A stretch of 64,000 nucleotides of DNA from Bacillota bacterium (lineage in GTDB: Bacteria > Bacillota > Clostridia > Acetivibrionales > DTU013). The stretch is taken from NCBI GenBank assembly GCA_023439545.1, contig JAEXNT010000019.1:58710-122709 (forward strand), written 5' to 3'. This document shows positions 37,078 through 46,347 of this stretch, in pieces. A program made the translations under genes and the position numbers. The notes beneath the pieces were generated by a model. It ran no database searches and was not told the DNA's origin. It worked only from the letters and a program-made list of their open reading frames with translations. The first letter of the stretch is position 1. Each line of letters begins with the position of its first letter.

Positions 37078-37551
37078 TTACTTGGACAATTTTACATAAT
37101 ACTCTATTTTGTTTTCCAGCCAGGAGTCCAAGTCTCCGTATATATTTTTGACAATTTCCTGCGCTTTCGTTCCCATTATGGCTAACGCCTTGTGCTTGGC
37201 TAAATTTAATGCGGATGCCATGGCGTCCTTGTCAAATGCCTCAGCCTTTTTCATTTCATCGACATAGGTTTGTGCTACGGCTGCTACGGCAGTGCATACT
37301 GCATCTTTTGCAATATCTATATATTTGTTTTGCTTTATATCGGCCATTTTTGCTTTGACGAGCGCTATAATAAATGCCGAAAGTGTTGGTATAAGCGGGA
37401 TTAAAAGCGTATTTACGATTATTCCCGCAACATCGTTCCGCATCGTATTCGGATCGATTTCCGCGGAAGATGCAAATACCTTCATCGGGGTGATCAGCAT
37501 AGCCGTTTCGATGAATAGAGAAATAAGTAATAGTTTTTTTGTTTTGTTCAT
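37078..37551 (-). CDS. Holin, LLH/phage_holin_6 type
   Basis: The 157-residue protein has an N-terminal signal-like helix (about 5-20), a second hydrophobic segment (about 38-60, NTLLIPLIPTLSAFIIALV), and a C-terminal amphipathic helix after a DAVCTAVAAVAQTYVDEMKKAEAF segment. This matches the LLH-type holins (PF09682) of Firmicutes phages. It would open the membrane so that the amidase can act. The start at 37551 follows AAAGGG. It is the last gene of the tail operon, as in many lysis modules. Confidence 0.8.
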   Translation of the reverse strand: MNKTKKLLLISLFIETAMLITPMKVFASSAEIDPNTMRNDVAGIIVNTLLIPLIPTLSAFIIALVKAKMADIKQNKYIDIAKDAVCTAVAAVAQTYVDEMKKAEAFDKDAMASALNLAKHKALAIMGTKAQEIVKNIYGDLDSWLENKIEYYVKLSK

Positions 37552-37630
37552 TTCATACCCTTTCTTCCCCCTGAACATGGGAACACAGGCCAATTCGTAC
37601 TATGAATTGACCTTGACGCATATCGCCATT

Positions 37631-38452
37631 TTACTGCCTTTGCAAACCTTTGGCGTTTAAAAACGCCTGTGTTAAATATCCAAGGTCTGCAGGTCTCTTT
37701 CCGTTTAGAACGTCGAGCCAATATATCCTGTCACTTATCAGACCGGCCCTCAACGCTTCGTTTACGGCTGTCTCCCGGATAGTCTCATGTACCTCCGGCT
37801 CGTAAACCAAGCCATAATACTCGCAAATGCCCATAAGAGCCTGAGTCGCCGTCTCCCTCTGAAAAGCGGCGTCTACCATTAGCGCGGCTTCCCTGGGATC
37901 GTCCATAAAGCCGGCTTCATTAAGCACCGCCGGCATGGACGTTTCACGCACCATATGGAGGTTGTCCTCAATTATGCCCCGATCTTTCTGCTTTGTACCC
38001 ATGCTGATATATTTATGTATCGCAGCGGCCAGCTTTCGCCCCTCGACACTGCCGGGAAAATAATAAGTGCCCGCGCCCTCGGCATTACTGCCGTCCCAGG
38101 TAGATGCCATGGCGTTATAGTGCTGGCTGTATAGTACTGCTGTCTTTTTCGGGTCTGCCGGTTTTACGCCCTGGACCTGCAATTGCTTTGCATAAGCCGA
38201 CCAGGCGGCATTTGCACGGTCTGTCCTGGTCTTCAACGGCGTGTCGGTATCCTCGGGCGCTGTACGCATGGTTTTAAAGCCCAGTCGCTGCGCGTCCTTC
38301 TCCATAAGGTCAATAACTGCTTTGTTCCATGTGTTTTCCCGAATAACCTTTCCATCCGGGAAAGCCGGTGTTCGCTTGCCCGGCGTTTCTGCTCCGTGGC
38401 CGTCATCCAGGCATAGGAGCGGCGCATAGCCTAACTTTGAAAAATCCAGCAT
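37631..38452 (-). CDS. N-acetylmuramoyl-L-alanine amidase (endolysin)
   Basis: The 273-residue protein is an Amidase_3 enzyme: LDDGHGAETPGKRT (zinc His), the Glu in IRENTWN, LYSQHYNA (second His region) and VLNEAGFMDDPREAA (catalytic Glu). It cleaves the glycan-peptide bond of peptidoglycan. There is no signal peptide, as expected for a holin-dependent lysin. The C-terminal about 40 residues form a small extension possibly binding the wall. GGAGGGG precedes the ATG. Confidence 0.92.
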   Translation of the reverse strand: MLDFSKLGYAPLLCLDDGHGAETPGKRTPAFPDGKVIRENTWNKAVIDLMEKDAQRLGFKTMRTAPEDTDTPLKTRTDRANAAWSAYAKQLQVQGVKPADPKKTAVLYSQHYNAMASTWDGSNAEGAGTYYFPGSVEGRKLAAAIHKYISMGTKQKDRGIIEDNLHMVRETSMPAVLNEAGFMDDPREAALMVDAAFQRETATQALMGICEYYGLVYEPEVHETIRETAVNEALRAGLISDRIYWLDVLNGKRPADLGYLTQAFLNAKGLQRQ

Positions 38453-38483
38453 TGCGAAACCCCTCCAGATTAATAAGAATCGA

Positions 38484-38519
38484 GTAAAGCCCCATAAGGA
38501 ACATCTTATGGGACTTTAC
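38484..38519. other. Intra-operon hairpin
   Basis: GTAAAG-CCCCATAAG pairs with CTTATGGG-CTTTAC (one mismatch), forming about 14 bp. It sits between the XkdX-like gene and the amidase gene. It could be a processing site or an attenuator; it has no T run. Confidence 0.55.
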
Positions 38520-38634
38520 TTGTTGTTTATTGTATATAAGCCTATTACACTTTGTTTAGCAATGCTGTTGCACACACTTTAAGAATCTGTAACATGTTAA
38601 CTTTCATACGATCAACTCCACAATCGGATTAGCA

Positions 38635-38769
38635 TTACTTTATTAAGTCTTGCTTACCATAGCCGGTCAGATATTTGTCAATATCTTCTTTAACCTGTGG
38701 GTATTTAGCAATGATATCTGCATACGTCAATGCTCCCACGATAATTCTTTTAGCTAACCATTCACCCAT
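38635..38769 (-). CDS. XkdX-like small phage protein, copy 2
   Basis: The 44-residue frame (MGEWLAKRIIVGALTYADII...) aligns with the XkdX-like gene at 41720-41854: both are 44 residues, with similar KRIIVG/NQIILG and KYLTGYGKQDL/AFLTKKGKEDL segments. XkdX proteins lie after tail-fibre genes in PBSX-type clusters and have no known function. Starts are clear at ATG 38769. Confidence 0.75.
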   Translation of the reverse strand: MGEWLAKRIIVGALTYADIIAKYPQVKEDIDKYLTGYGKQDLIK

Positions 38770-38783
38770 AATCTTTATCCTCC

Positions 38784-39131
38784 TTATGCTTTCGGCATAT
38801 TCATAGCTATATAGTCAAGTGCTTGATTGGTTAATTCTAAATCAGCCTTTAGCTGTTCATTCTCAGCCTGTAATTTTGCAATAACATCTTCAGGTCTCGG
38901 GGAAACCTCACTCTCCACTAAAGCAGTGAAATCAGCATATTCAGCATCATCGATAAGAGTAATGTCCTCATGAGCAGGTATATCATCCTGCCTTGTAACA
39001 ATTGCACATTCATTTGCACCATTATAGAGCCGATATATCTGTTTTCCTGCTACAAAGTGATTTATGTCTAGCCCCTTATAGTCGCACTGACCACCCATGT
39101 CAACCAAATTATTAATCTTTACAATCTTCAT
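38784..39131 (-). CDS. XkdW-like accessory protein of fibre cassette 2
   Basis: The 115-residue protein has an N-terminal beta-rich part (LDINHFVAGKQIYRLYNGANECAIVT) and a C-terminal coiled coil (VIAKLQAENEQLKADLELTNQALDYIAM). It lies between a fibre gene and an XkdX gene, the XkdW position of PBSX. It may help fibre folding or attachment; this is positional inference. AGGAGG precedes the ATG. Confidence 0.65.
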   Translation of the reverse strand: MKIVKINNLVDMGGQCDYKGLDINHFVAGKQIYRLYNGANECAIVTRQDDIPAHEDITLIDDAEYADFTALVESEVSPRPEDVIAKLQAENEQLKADLELTNQALDYIAMNMPKA

Positions 39132-39144
39132 ACTGTTACCTCCT

Positions 39145-41631
39145 CTATACTTCTACAAAATATTCATTTATTTCATTAGTTATAGGTAAAGTTCTAAATG
39201 ACGTCTCTCCCCAAACCCACAAGCTAGTACCGCTACCAATATACGGATAGCCTTGTGCATTGCATTTCTGTGCATAATCACTACCATTACGATACCATAT
39301 TGAACTAGTTACATAATCAGTAAGATAGGCAATCAGGGTTCCTGACCAATTTCTCAATCCTATCTTATAAGCGGACTCATTAAATCTAGTAGTAAGAAAT
39401 CCCCCAGGGTATCCAAAACCGATTACGTCTAGCATTTCATGTAAATAAGCTGTTTGTTGTTCAAAATGATTTAGTACTGTTATTGCTTCATTGTAACGGT
39501 ATATATGTTGAGTACCACTTGCCGTATTATCATAAGTAAAGGCTGTAATACCATTTACACTGTCAGTAAAACCACAAGAAACATGACCAGTGTAAGAACC
39601 ACCTCCCCATTGGTATGACCATAATAAAGTTCCCTCATAGTTATATCTATGACGAACATTATCATTAAACGAACAATACACCATACGAGTATCTGGATTA
39701 ATACTGTCGATATTATCTCCATCAAAAGAACCAGTTGGAACCTGTGAATATGAATATGTTCCTGTCACTCCGCCTACAATTTCTCCAGCCTTAATAACAG
39801 GAGCCAAACCCGCCGCCAACTGCGCGGTTATTGTACCGCCCGGTGTATACCCCGCTGGTATTACTTTTGTTGGCTTTGCTGACCCACTTATTTCAACAGT
39901 AGCCGTCTGGCTTCCGTTTACAGGCATACTGCCAGCCTTTGCTCTACCTACCGCGTCACTGCTGAATGTATAATCTGATCGTACCGCAGACTGAGGAGCA
40001 TTGCCGCCCAAGGTATCTATTATCTGGTTGCCTGCCAGATATTGGCCCGCCGCTATTGATTGCTGCGTCGTGCTTGGTGTTATCGTAGTTGCGGCTTTTG
40101 ATGGTATCCCGCCTTCCACAAGCACACCCTTTACCCAAGCTGAAACACCTTGCAACATTGTTGCTGCCGTAGCCGTCGCGTCATTCGTAAATGTTCCGGC
40201 TATTCCCCCTACCGTTACGCCTGCCTTTATAACGTTGGCTACCAAGCCGGTTATTACAGCTTTTATTTTACGCAGTCCGCTGTGGAAGCCGGCAGCTATG
40301 GCATACTCCTGGTTCTGTGACGTAAGATTCACAGTTCCGGCAACAGCAGGCCCATTGTTAGCCATCGTTCCCTGTTTACCGGCAATATTGGTATCTTCGA
40401 GAACTTTTGCGGCATCAAATGTAACAGGGTTAATAGTCTGGTCCCCTTCCAGATATTGACCAGCTTCTATGACCTGAGTTGCCTGTGAAGGATTATAAGC
40501 CGCTGCCGCCTTACTCGGTATGCTGCCTGTTACAAGCACACCCTTTACCCAAGCTGTAACGCCTTGCAGCATCGTTGCCGCAGTAGCAGTCGCGTCATTC
40601 GTAAAGGTTCCGGCTATTCCACCCACTGTAACGCCTGCTTTTATGACGTCGGCCGCCAAGCCGGTTATTACAGCCCTAATTTTGCGTAGCCCGCTATGGA
40701 AGCCTGCGACTATCATATACTCCTGGTCCTGTGCGGTAAGGTCCACAGTCTCGGCAACAGCAGGCCCGTTGTCAGTCATTGTTCCCTGTTTACCGGCAAT
40801 ATTGGTATCTTCGAGGACCTTTGCGGCATCGAATGTAACAGTGTTAATCGTCTGGTCCCCTTCCAGATATTGACCGGCTCCAATGACCTGAGTTGCCTGT
40901 GATGGATAATAATCCGCTGCAGCCTTGCTCGGTATGCTGCCCGTTACAAGCACACCCTTTACCCATGCTGTAACGCCCTGTAACATAGTTGCCGCAGTAG
41001 CAGTCGCGTCATTCGTAAAGGTTCCGGCTATTCCACCCACTGTAACGCCTGCTTTTATAACGTCGGCCGCCAAGCCCGTTATTACAGCTTTGATTTTCCG
41101 CAGTCCGCTGTGGAAACCTGCGGCTATGGTATACTCCTGGTCCTGTTCCGTAAGATTCATAGTCTCAGGGACAGCTGGCCCATTGCTGGGCATCGCTCCC
41201 TGCAAGCCAGTGTCATTATCGTTGCTGAATGTCATGCCAGCTAGTACATTTTCAGCAACGGCTGTACCTTCAGCACTAGCTTTTATAAAAAAACATGATT
41301 CAGCTGCATCGTACCAAACAGTGTACGCTTTCCCGGCGATCAGATTTGGCGCAGCAGTAGTATTCGGCTTATATAGAGGCTTTTCGCCCAAACCGTTAAT
41401 ATTTATGGAAGTAGCTGCTCCGTCATTTGCCTCTCCGGCGATGAATGTAAGCATATATTGGTCAATATATGCGGTAACTGATGGCAGGGCAAGGCTGATT
41501 GCGTTGCCCAATCCTTCTGCCGTTTTTATTATAGCTAAATCGCCAACTACTTTATCAATGAGATCCATATTGTCATTGATAACGGCAATATCGGGTTTAA
41601 TTAATCCAAAAATTTCAGTGCTATTTGACAT
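39145..41631 (-). CDS. Tail fibre protein, cassette 2
   Basis: The 828-residue protein has an N-terminal baseplate-attachment region (about 1-135) nearly the same as in the other fibre (AVINDNMDLID, TVWYDAAESCFFIK, GTAVAENVLAG). A middle block of nearly three copies of a 138-residue repeat follows (VGGIAGTFTNDATATAATML, GVLVTGSIPSKAA, GFHSGLRKIKAVITGL). A C-terminal about 200-residue beta-propeller-like receptor domain is different. Start 41631 follows AAAGGAG by 9 nt. It would recognise the cell surface. Confidence 0.9.
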   Translation of the reverse strand: MSNSTEIFGLIKPDIAVINDNMDLIDKVVGDLAIIKTAEGLGNAISLALPSVTAYIDQYMLTFIAGEANDGAATSININGLGEKPLYKPNTTAAPNLIAGKAYTVWYDAAESCFFIKASAEGTAVAENVLAGMTFSNDNDTGLQGAMPSNGPAVPETMNLTEQDQEYTIAAGFHSGLRKIKAVITGLAADVIKAGVTVGGIAGTFTNDATATAATMLQGVTAWVKGVLVTGSIPSKAAADYYPSQATQVIGAGQYLEGDQTINTVTFDAAKVLEDTNIAGKQGTMTDNGPAVAETVDLTAQDQEYMIVAGFHSGLRKIRAVITGLAADVIKAGVTVGGIAGTFTNDATATAATMLQGVTAWVKGVLVTGSIPSKAAAAYNPSQATQVIEAGQYLEGDQTINPVTFDAAKVLEDTNIAGKQGTMANNGPAVAGTVNLTSQNQEYAIAAGFHSGLRKIKAVITGLVANVIKAGVTVGGIAGTFTNDATATAATMLQGVSAWVKGVLVEGGIPSKAATTITPSTTQQSIAAGQYLAGNQIIDTLGGNAPQSAVRSDYTFSSDAVGRAKAGSMPVNGSQTATVEISGSAKPTKVIPAGYTPGGTITAQLAAGLAPVIKAGEIVGGVTGTYSYSQVPTGSFDGDNIDSINPDTRMVYCSFNDNVRHRYNYEGTLLWSYQWGGGSYTGHVSCGFTDSVNGITAFTYDNTASGTQHIYRYNEAITVLNHFEQQTAYLHEMLDVIGFGYPGGFLTTRFNESAYKIGLRNWSGTLIAYLTDYVTSSIWYRNGSDYAQKCNAQGYPYIGSGTSLWVWGETSFRTLPITNEINEYFVEV
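40140..41220. repeat. Internal 414-bp repeats of fibre cassette 2
   Basis: Nearly three direct copies of a unit of about 414 bp. For example, GTAAAGGTTCCGGCTATTCC recurs at about 40604 and 41019, with a more diverged copy near 40190. Confidence 0.85.
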
Positions 41632-41719
41632 TATGATCAACTCCTTTTTTAATAATCTGTATGGCGGCGGTCGTACTTTTTACTGAATTATCCCGTAGAC
41701 CCCCGTAAGCAGCTTGACA

Positions 41720-41854
41720 TTACTTTGTTAAGTCCTCTTTACCTTTCTTGGTAAGGAAGGCGTTGATGCCATCTTTGAGTTCAGGTCTTTTAGCAGTTGC
41801 TGTTGTATAATTGACCTGTCCAAGAATTATCTGGTTTGCGATATATTCAGCCAT
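41720..41854 (-). CDS. XkdX-like small phage protein, copy 1
   Basis: The 44-residue frame (MAEYIANQIILGQVNYTTA...) is homologous to the copy at 38635-38769. It sits just after the 98-residue XkdW-like gene. Its role is unknown; it belongs to the XkdX position of PBSX clusters. Confidence 0.75.
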   Translation of the reverse strand: MAEYIANQIILGQVNYTTATAKRPELKDGINAFLTKKGKEDLTK

Positions 41855-41855
41855 A

Positions 41856-42152
41856 TTAGCTCACCCCCAACATTTCATTCATTGCCTGTTCAAGTAGAGC
41901 AATTCTCTCAGCAAGAGGGTCTACTGGAACTTCTATGTTTAAATATTCAAACTCGACCTCATGCGTCTGCAAATCTATATACCATACAGGATATTTGCCC
42001 TCTATCGGGGCGGGGTGTGCCGGTTCCTCGTCCAGCAGGATCGCCTGTGCCTTCTCTTCCTCAGTAAGCTCATCGAAGATAGGTTCATATATCATCCTAT
42101 CAATTTTGCCCCTTGTCTCATTAACTGGGGTATGGAATACATACACTTTCAT
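41856..42152 (-). CDS. XkdW-like accessory protein of fibre cassette 1
   Basis: The 98-residue protein has a beta-rich middle (KYPVWYIDLQTHEVEFEYLNIEV) and a C-terminal helical coil (LAERIALLEQAMNEML). It sits between fibre and XkdX genes. AAGGAGG precedes the ATG. Function is inferred from position only. Confidence 0.65.
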   Translation of the reverse strand: MKVYVFHTPVNETRGKIDRMIYEPIFDELTEEEKAQAILLDEEPAHPAPIEGKYPVWYIDLQTHEVEFEYLNIEVPVDPLAERIALLEQAMNEMLGVS

Positions 42153-42165
42153 ACAATCGTCCTCC

Positions 42166-44361
42166 TTATGCTATTATTTGATATTGCAATGCTCGTTGGT
42201 ATTTACAGAAACCAGTATTAGGGTCTGTGAGGTATATATAGTTACTTCCATCAGAAATAACATCACCACCCAAAGGTTGTTTTATTGATGCAACAACCGA
42301 CAAAGTAAGCCTATCCCTAACCTCAAGCATATTGTTCATGCCATATGTGTACAGATACTTATCATCGTGACCGTTAATAGTGAGTACACGATTGGCTACT
42401 GAAGCAAGTAATGAACCGTCTGTTTTGCTTCGCCTTTCCAATAATGCTGAAGTAGCATTGTATACATATAAATCTGGGGCTTCTGCGTAAAAGGCTTGAA
42501 TAGTTGCACTAGCATCTATACCAGACCATGCTTTAGTAGCCAAAGTGTTGTTGTACCTACATATTCCAAATGTGCTGGTAGAGAACGCAACGTATACATC
42601 CCCAGAAGAATCAACTCCCAGAAAAGCAGTATCAGTTCCAGGGTTAGGATATACAGTAGTTATTACTGCTCCAGTAGTTCCATCGCGCCTTTCAATGCCA
42701 CGGGGATGAGTTGTGCATGTGCTTTTAACATAGTCGAACACATAGCCAGAAGCATCACAGTCCATCGACACAACGCTGTCATTGCCAGAATACGTATTTG
42801 TTAAAGATACTTCAAATATTTTTGACAATGAGGTGTTGTATCTAAATATGCAAGTAGTGTATGAGTCATTTCCTATTACACGGCGAAAATATACATCATT
42901 ACCTTTTGAACATGCCGTGTAAAGACCATATTGGCTTACAAGCGAAGCTAACTTAGCCCCATTTGCAGGATTAATTCTAAACAAATCGTACAGATAATTA
43001 GACGAAGTAGAACTATCAACGACATACATATTAGTCATATTGCCAGTTAAATAGCTATAGTGAGCAACAGCAGTCCCTACAGATATTAACGGCATCTGAA
43101 GTTGTGCCGCAGATATAAGACTCCCCACAGGGTACGCATTATATGTCCCACTAACACCAAATATACTCTTGCCAGGTACAATATTCTGAGGAAGAAGATC
43201 GGGTTGGTCGCTGTAAAACCATGCGCCGCTGCCATCCATTAAACCATAAGACGTATGATGCAATACTCTGGCATATTGGTTTCCGGATTGACCAGGACTC
43301 CAATACGCCGTTTGTGTCGCGGGGTTTTGCGATTCGCTGCCATAAACGGGAATGTTACCTGTAATTTTTTGGCCATTCACATAAGCAGTTTTATCTTTTC
43401 TTATATCTCCTGCGATAGCATTTGCATCTGCCGTGAACGTCCCTGTAATTGTACCGCCTGCCCCGGAGCCAATTTTTACCCCTGCTTTAGTATTTGCGGC
43501 AGTAAGATTAGCTATAGGTCTTAGCACCCAAACATTACCGTCATAATATCCCGCCGGGGGCATTGAGTAAAATTGGCCGTCATAAACAGAATCCGCACTT
43601 GCTTGCGGATAACTGCCGTCTGTATCTGTATTAGTACGAACAGGTATACTCCCCGTTCCTTTAACGCCGTTCCTATAGTACGTTTTCCCCGACAATACAT
43701 TAGTGTCTGCTGCAGTTGCATCCGCTGTAAACGTACCAGCTATCCCGCCGACCGTCGTACCTGCTTTTATTACGCTTGCTGCCAGGCCTGCTATTACAGC
43801 CTTTATTTTGCGCAGTCCGTTGTGGAAGCCCGCAGCTATGGTGTACTCCTGGTTCTGCGCCGTAAGATTTACGGTCTCGGCGGCGGCGGGTCCGTTGTTG
43901 ACCATTGCTCCCTGCAAACCGGTATCGTTATCGTTGCTGAATGTCTTTCCCGCTAGTACATTTTCAGCAACGGCTGTACCTTCAGCACTAGCTTTGATAA
44001 AAAAACACGATTCAGACGCATCATACCAAACAGTGTACGCTTTTCCGGCGATCAGATTCGGCGCGGCAGCGGTATTCGGCTTATACAGCGGCTTTGCGCC
44101 CAGACCGTTTATATTTACGGAGGTAGCTGCTCCGCCATTAGCCGCTTTTGCGATGAATGTAAGCATGTACTGATCGACATATGCGGTTACTGACGGCAGC
44201 ACGAGGGTAATGACAGTACCCGAACCTTCCGCCGTTTTTAATATTGTCGTGTCGCCAACGGCTTTATCAATGAGATCCATATTGCCGTTGATAACGGCGA
44301 TATCGGCAGTTTCATTTTCCAGTGGCTTTGTCAGCCCTAAATTTGCAGTAAGATTTGACAT
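42166..44361 (-). CDS. Tail fibre protein, cassette 1
   Basis: The 731-residue protein shares the first about 135 residues with the other fibre (AVINGNMDLIDKAVGD, TVWYDASESCFFIK), then one diverged VGGIAGTF repeat, then a long C-terminal beta-propeller-like domain (repeats such as GDVYVAFS, SGYVFDYV, NYIYLTDP). It is the receptor-binding protein of the tail. The start at 44361 follows AAGGAG and overlaps the XkdU stop (TAATG). Confidence 0.9.
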   Translation of the reverse strand: MSNLTANLGLTKPLENETADIAVINGNMDLIDKAVGDTTILKTAEGSGTVITLVLPSVTAYVDQYMLTFIAKAANGGAATSVNINGLGAKPLYKPNTAAAPNLIAGKAYTVWYDASESCFFIKASAEGTAVAENVLAGKTFSNDNDTGLQGAMVNNGPAAAETVNLTAQNQEYTIAAGFHNGLRKIKAVIAGLAASVIKAGTTVGGIAGTFTADATAADTNVLSGKTYYRNGVKGTGSIPVRTNTDTDGSYPQASADSVYDGQFYSMPPAGYYDGNVWVLRPIANLTAANTKAGVKIGSGAGGTITGTFTADANAIAGDIRKDKTAYVNGQKITGNIPVYGSESQNPATQTAYWSPGQSGNQYARVLHHTSYGLMDGSGAWFYSDQPDLLPQNIVPGKSIFGVSGTYNAYPVGSLISAAQLQMPLISVGTAVAHYSYLTGNMTNMYVVDSSTSSNYLYDLFRINPANGAKLASLVSQYGLYTACSKGNDVYFRRVIGNDSYTTCIFRYNTSLSKIFEVSLTNTYSGNDSVVSMDCDASGYVFDYVKSTCTTHPRGIERRDGTTGAVITTVYPNPGTDTAFLGVDSSGDVYVAFSTSTFGICRYNNTLATKAWSGIDASATIQAFYAEAPDLYVYNATSALLERRSKTDGSLLASVANRVLTINGHDDKYLYTYGMNNMLEVRDRLTLSVVASIKQPLGGDVISDGSNYIYLTDPNTGFCKYQRALQYQIIA

Positions 44362-44909
44362 TATGACCAACTCCTTGTCTTGACCTGCTCCCAGGTATAA
44401 TTTCTCAGGCTGCCCCATGACACAGCCTTCAGCTCCGACCACAGCGTATATGTGAATGTATAGGTGACGGTAAGATGGGCGGGCTTCAGGTTATCTATAG
44501 CATTCCGGAGGTCGCTCAGGTTTGGGGGGACGCCCCTGGTTCCGACGAATTTAACCTCGAAACTATGTATATCAGGATGCTCGATTATATCGATGCTCCC
44601 GTTATCATAGCTTTCAGCGACGGTATCTATCAATGAAACCGTCACTGTTCCGGTACCTTTTATTTTTGAAAGGATTACGTCCCTGCGGTACGCGGCTTCT
44701 TTCGCCTCATCCGGCGGAATATCGAGCATCCGTTCCCAAAATTTAAGTCCCCATGTGGCGGTACCGATAAAGCATTGATTCACCGTATCATCCACTGCCG
44801 TATATATATTGTCGAGCTCCGCGCCCTGTACATCATAAATAGCTTTGAACTGAGATATTTGCGAGATCTTATCCGGCACGCAGGATTTCAATTTCTCCGC
44901 TTTACTCAC
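44361..44909 (-). CDS. xkdU: XkdU-like tail protein (DUF2313)
   Basis: The 182-residue protein matches DUF2313/YmfQ: FKAIYDVQGAELDNIYTAVDDTVNQCF, WERMLDIPPDEAKEAAYRRDVILSKIKG, LKPAHLTVTYTF. YmfQ-type proteins connect baseplate and fibre. The GTG start overlaps the baseplate J stop by 4 nt (GTGA). Confidence 0.88.
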   Translation of the reverse strand: MSKAEKLKSCVPDKISQISQFKAIYDVQGAELDNIYTAVDDTVNQCFIGTATWGLKFWERMLDIPPDEAKEAAYRRDVILSKIKGTGTVTVSLIDTVAESYDNGSIDIIEHPDIHSFEVKFVGTRGVPPNLSDLRNAIDNLKPAHLTVTYTFTYTLWSELKAVSWGSLRNYTWEQVKTRSWS

Positions 44910-45952
44910 GTAACCGTCACCGTCCCTATTACAGGCGTCTGACAGCGTCCGGCGGTTAAAGAGACCGGTATATTGGACGTTCCCCCATTGACTGACAGGG
45001 CTGAATAGTCCAGAACTCCCGCCGCATCCAATATAGCGTTCCCGATCCTTGCAAAGCTCACCGAACCCTGCTTGAATGCCGTTGAAGAAAGGTATTCTTC
45101 AATTGCCGCAGTAATATTTTCAGTTACCTGTGCCAATGTATATCCTGAAGACTTAACTACGGATACTGAAATATTTATTGTAAGTTCGGCTGCCGATTCC
45201 ACTGTCACCGATGCTCCGATCGGACGGACAGACTCTATAAAAGCCGCCACAGCCGATACTATACCGCTTCCGGCAGCTTTTTTGTCGGTCCCGATAATAA
45301 CTGCCTTAACTGTGCCATTGCCATTCCAAAGGGGGAATACCTTTGCGTCTCCGACTCCCTGGACGCTTAGCGCCCACAATAAGTAATCGTTGGCGCTGCC
45401 GGAGGTAGATGGATTCTGTATCTTTGTCAGCGTCCGCTCCCGCAGAGCCTCGTCCGTTTCCTCATCCTCCGCGTATGTTATTATCGCCGTAACCCTCGCC
45501 GCAGCGAGCCCGGAAGCATAGTCCACCGGCAATAGTTCACCCGATGACAGATTGCCGGCTATTCCGGATGTCTCACATGTAAGCTTATATATTCCTGTCG
45601 AGACTTTTGCCGTAACAGTATATATAAGCCCATTCGCTCCGAACCGGGAACCTATGGAAACGTCAAACCCGGCGCCGGCACTGTCTGAAAAGGATGCCTG
45701 AATAACGGCAGAAGTGGCCGGTTTACGCCGCACCCCGAACTGGGAGCATATACGTGTGAGATAGTCACCCGCAGAAGTGTCTATGAATACCAGTTCAAGG
45801 AAATTTCCCAGTTTGTAGTATGCCTGTGCCAGTTCATAAGCGCATGGAGCCAGAGCATTATATACAATGCTGCCTTCGCGCTTGTCCAGATCCTCGGGGA
45901 CCCGGTCCAGCATCCCGCTTAATATTTTGTCAAAGGTTTTATCTTCGTACAC
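44906..45952 (-). CDS. xkdT: Baseplate J-like protein (XkdT/Mu gp47)
   Basis: The 348-residue protein is a baseplate wedge component. The family opening (YEDKTFDKILSGMLDRVPEDLDKREGSIVYNALAPCAYELA) is clear, followed by FIDTSAGDYLTRICSQFGVRRKPA and the long beta-stranded middle. The GTG at 45952 fits the family start and follows GGAGG by 10 nt; the upstream frame is out of place. It shares bases with the XkdS stop. Confidence 0.93.
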   Translation of the reverse strand: MYEDKTFDKILSGMLDRVPEDLDKREGSIVYNALAPCAYELAQAYYKLGNFLELVFIDTSAGDYLTRICSQFGVRRKPATSAVIQASFSDSAGAGFDVSIGSRFGANGLIYTVTAKVSTGIYKLTCETSGIAGNLSSGELLPVDYASGLAAARVTAIITYAEDEETDEALRERTLTKIQNPSTSGSANDYLLWALSVQGVGDAKVFPLWNGNGTVKAVIIGTDKKAAGSGIVSAVAAFIESVRPIGASVTVESAAELTINISVSVVKSSGYTLAQVTENITAAIEEYLSSTAFKQGSVSFARIGNAILDAAGVLDYSALSVNGGTSNIPVSLTAGRCQTPVIGTVTVT

Positions 45953-46347
45953 TACATTGTAACCTCCGTTTCCATATTGAAGTTTCCATATTGGGTTACC
46001 ACCTTGAATGCCACCGTCAGGGCGTCGTCCTGTTTGATAAATTCGAATTCGGTAACTTTCGTGATACGGTCGTCCCACAGCAAAGCGTCCGTGATCCGCC
46101 GCTTGCTCTCCGCGACGACATATTCGTAGTCATTCCCGACGAGGCCTTCCAGCTCCGTTCCGTAGTTCCAGCTATAGACGGGATAGACGTACCGTTCGGT
46201 GGCAAGGATCAATTCCGCGGCCTGCTTTATCGAGTCCAAACCATCGATATACCCGCTGATTTCATTTTCAGCGGATATTCTGTAAGTTTTTGACGGCTGC
46301 GCTGCATAGCTTATTTCAAGATTTGTAACATTCTTTTCAGGCAGCAT
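45952..46347 (-). CDS. xkdS: XkdS-like baseplate protein (DUF2634/gp25-like)
   Basis: The 131-residue protein has a DUF2634 pattern: SKTYRISAENEISGYIDGLDSIKQAAELILATERYVYPVYSWNYGTELEGLVG, and a C-terminal strand-rich part. It is the gp25/wedge equivalent. GGAGG precedes the ATG. Confidence 0.88.
   Translation of the reverse strand: MLPEKNVTNLEISYAAQPSKTYRISAENEISGYIDGLDSIKQAAELILATERYVYPVYSWNYGTELEGLVGNDYEYVVAESKRRITDALLWDDRITKVTEFEFIKQDDALTVAFKVVTQYGNFNMETEVTM

Noticed and set aside
38546..38608. 20-residue minus-strand frame (MKVNMLQILK...)
   Set aside because: Too short, no clear ribosome site, lies in the gap after the XkdX-like gene.
40001..41686. Plus-strand repeat-rich frames opposite the fibre gene
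   Set aside because: Mirror of the internal fibre repeats.
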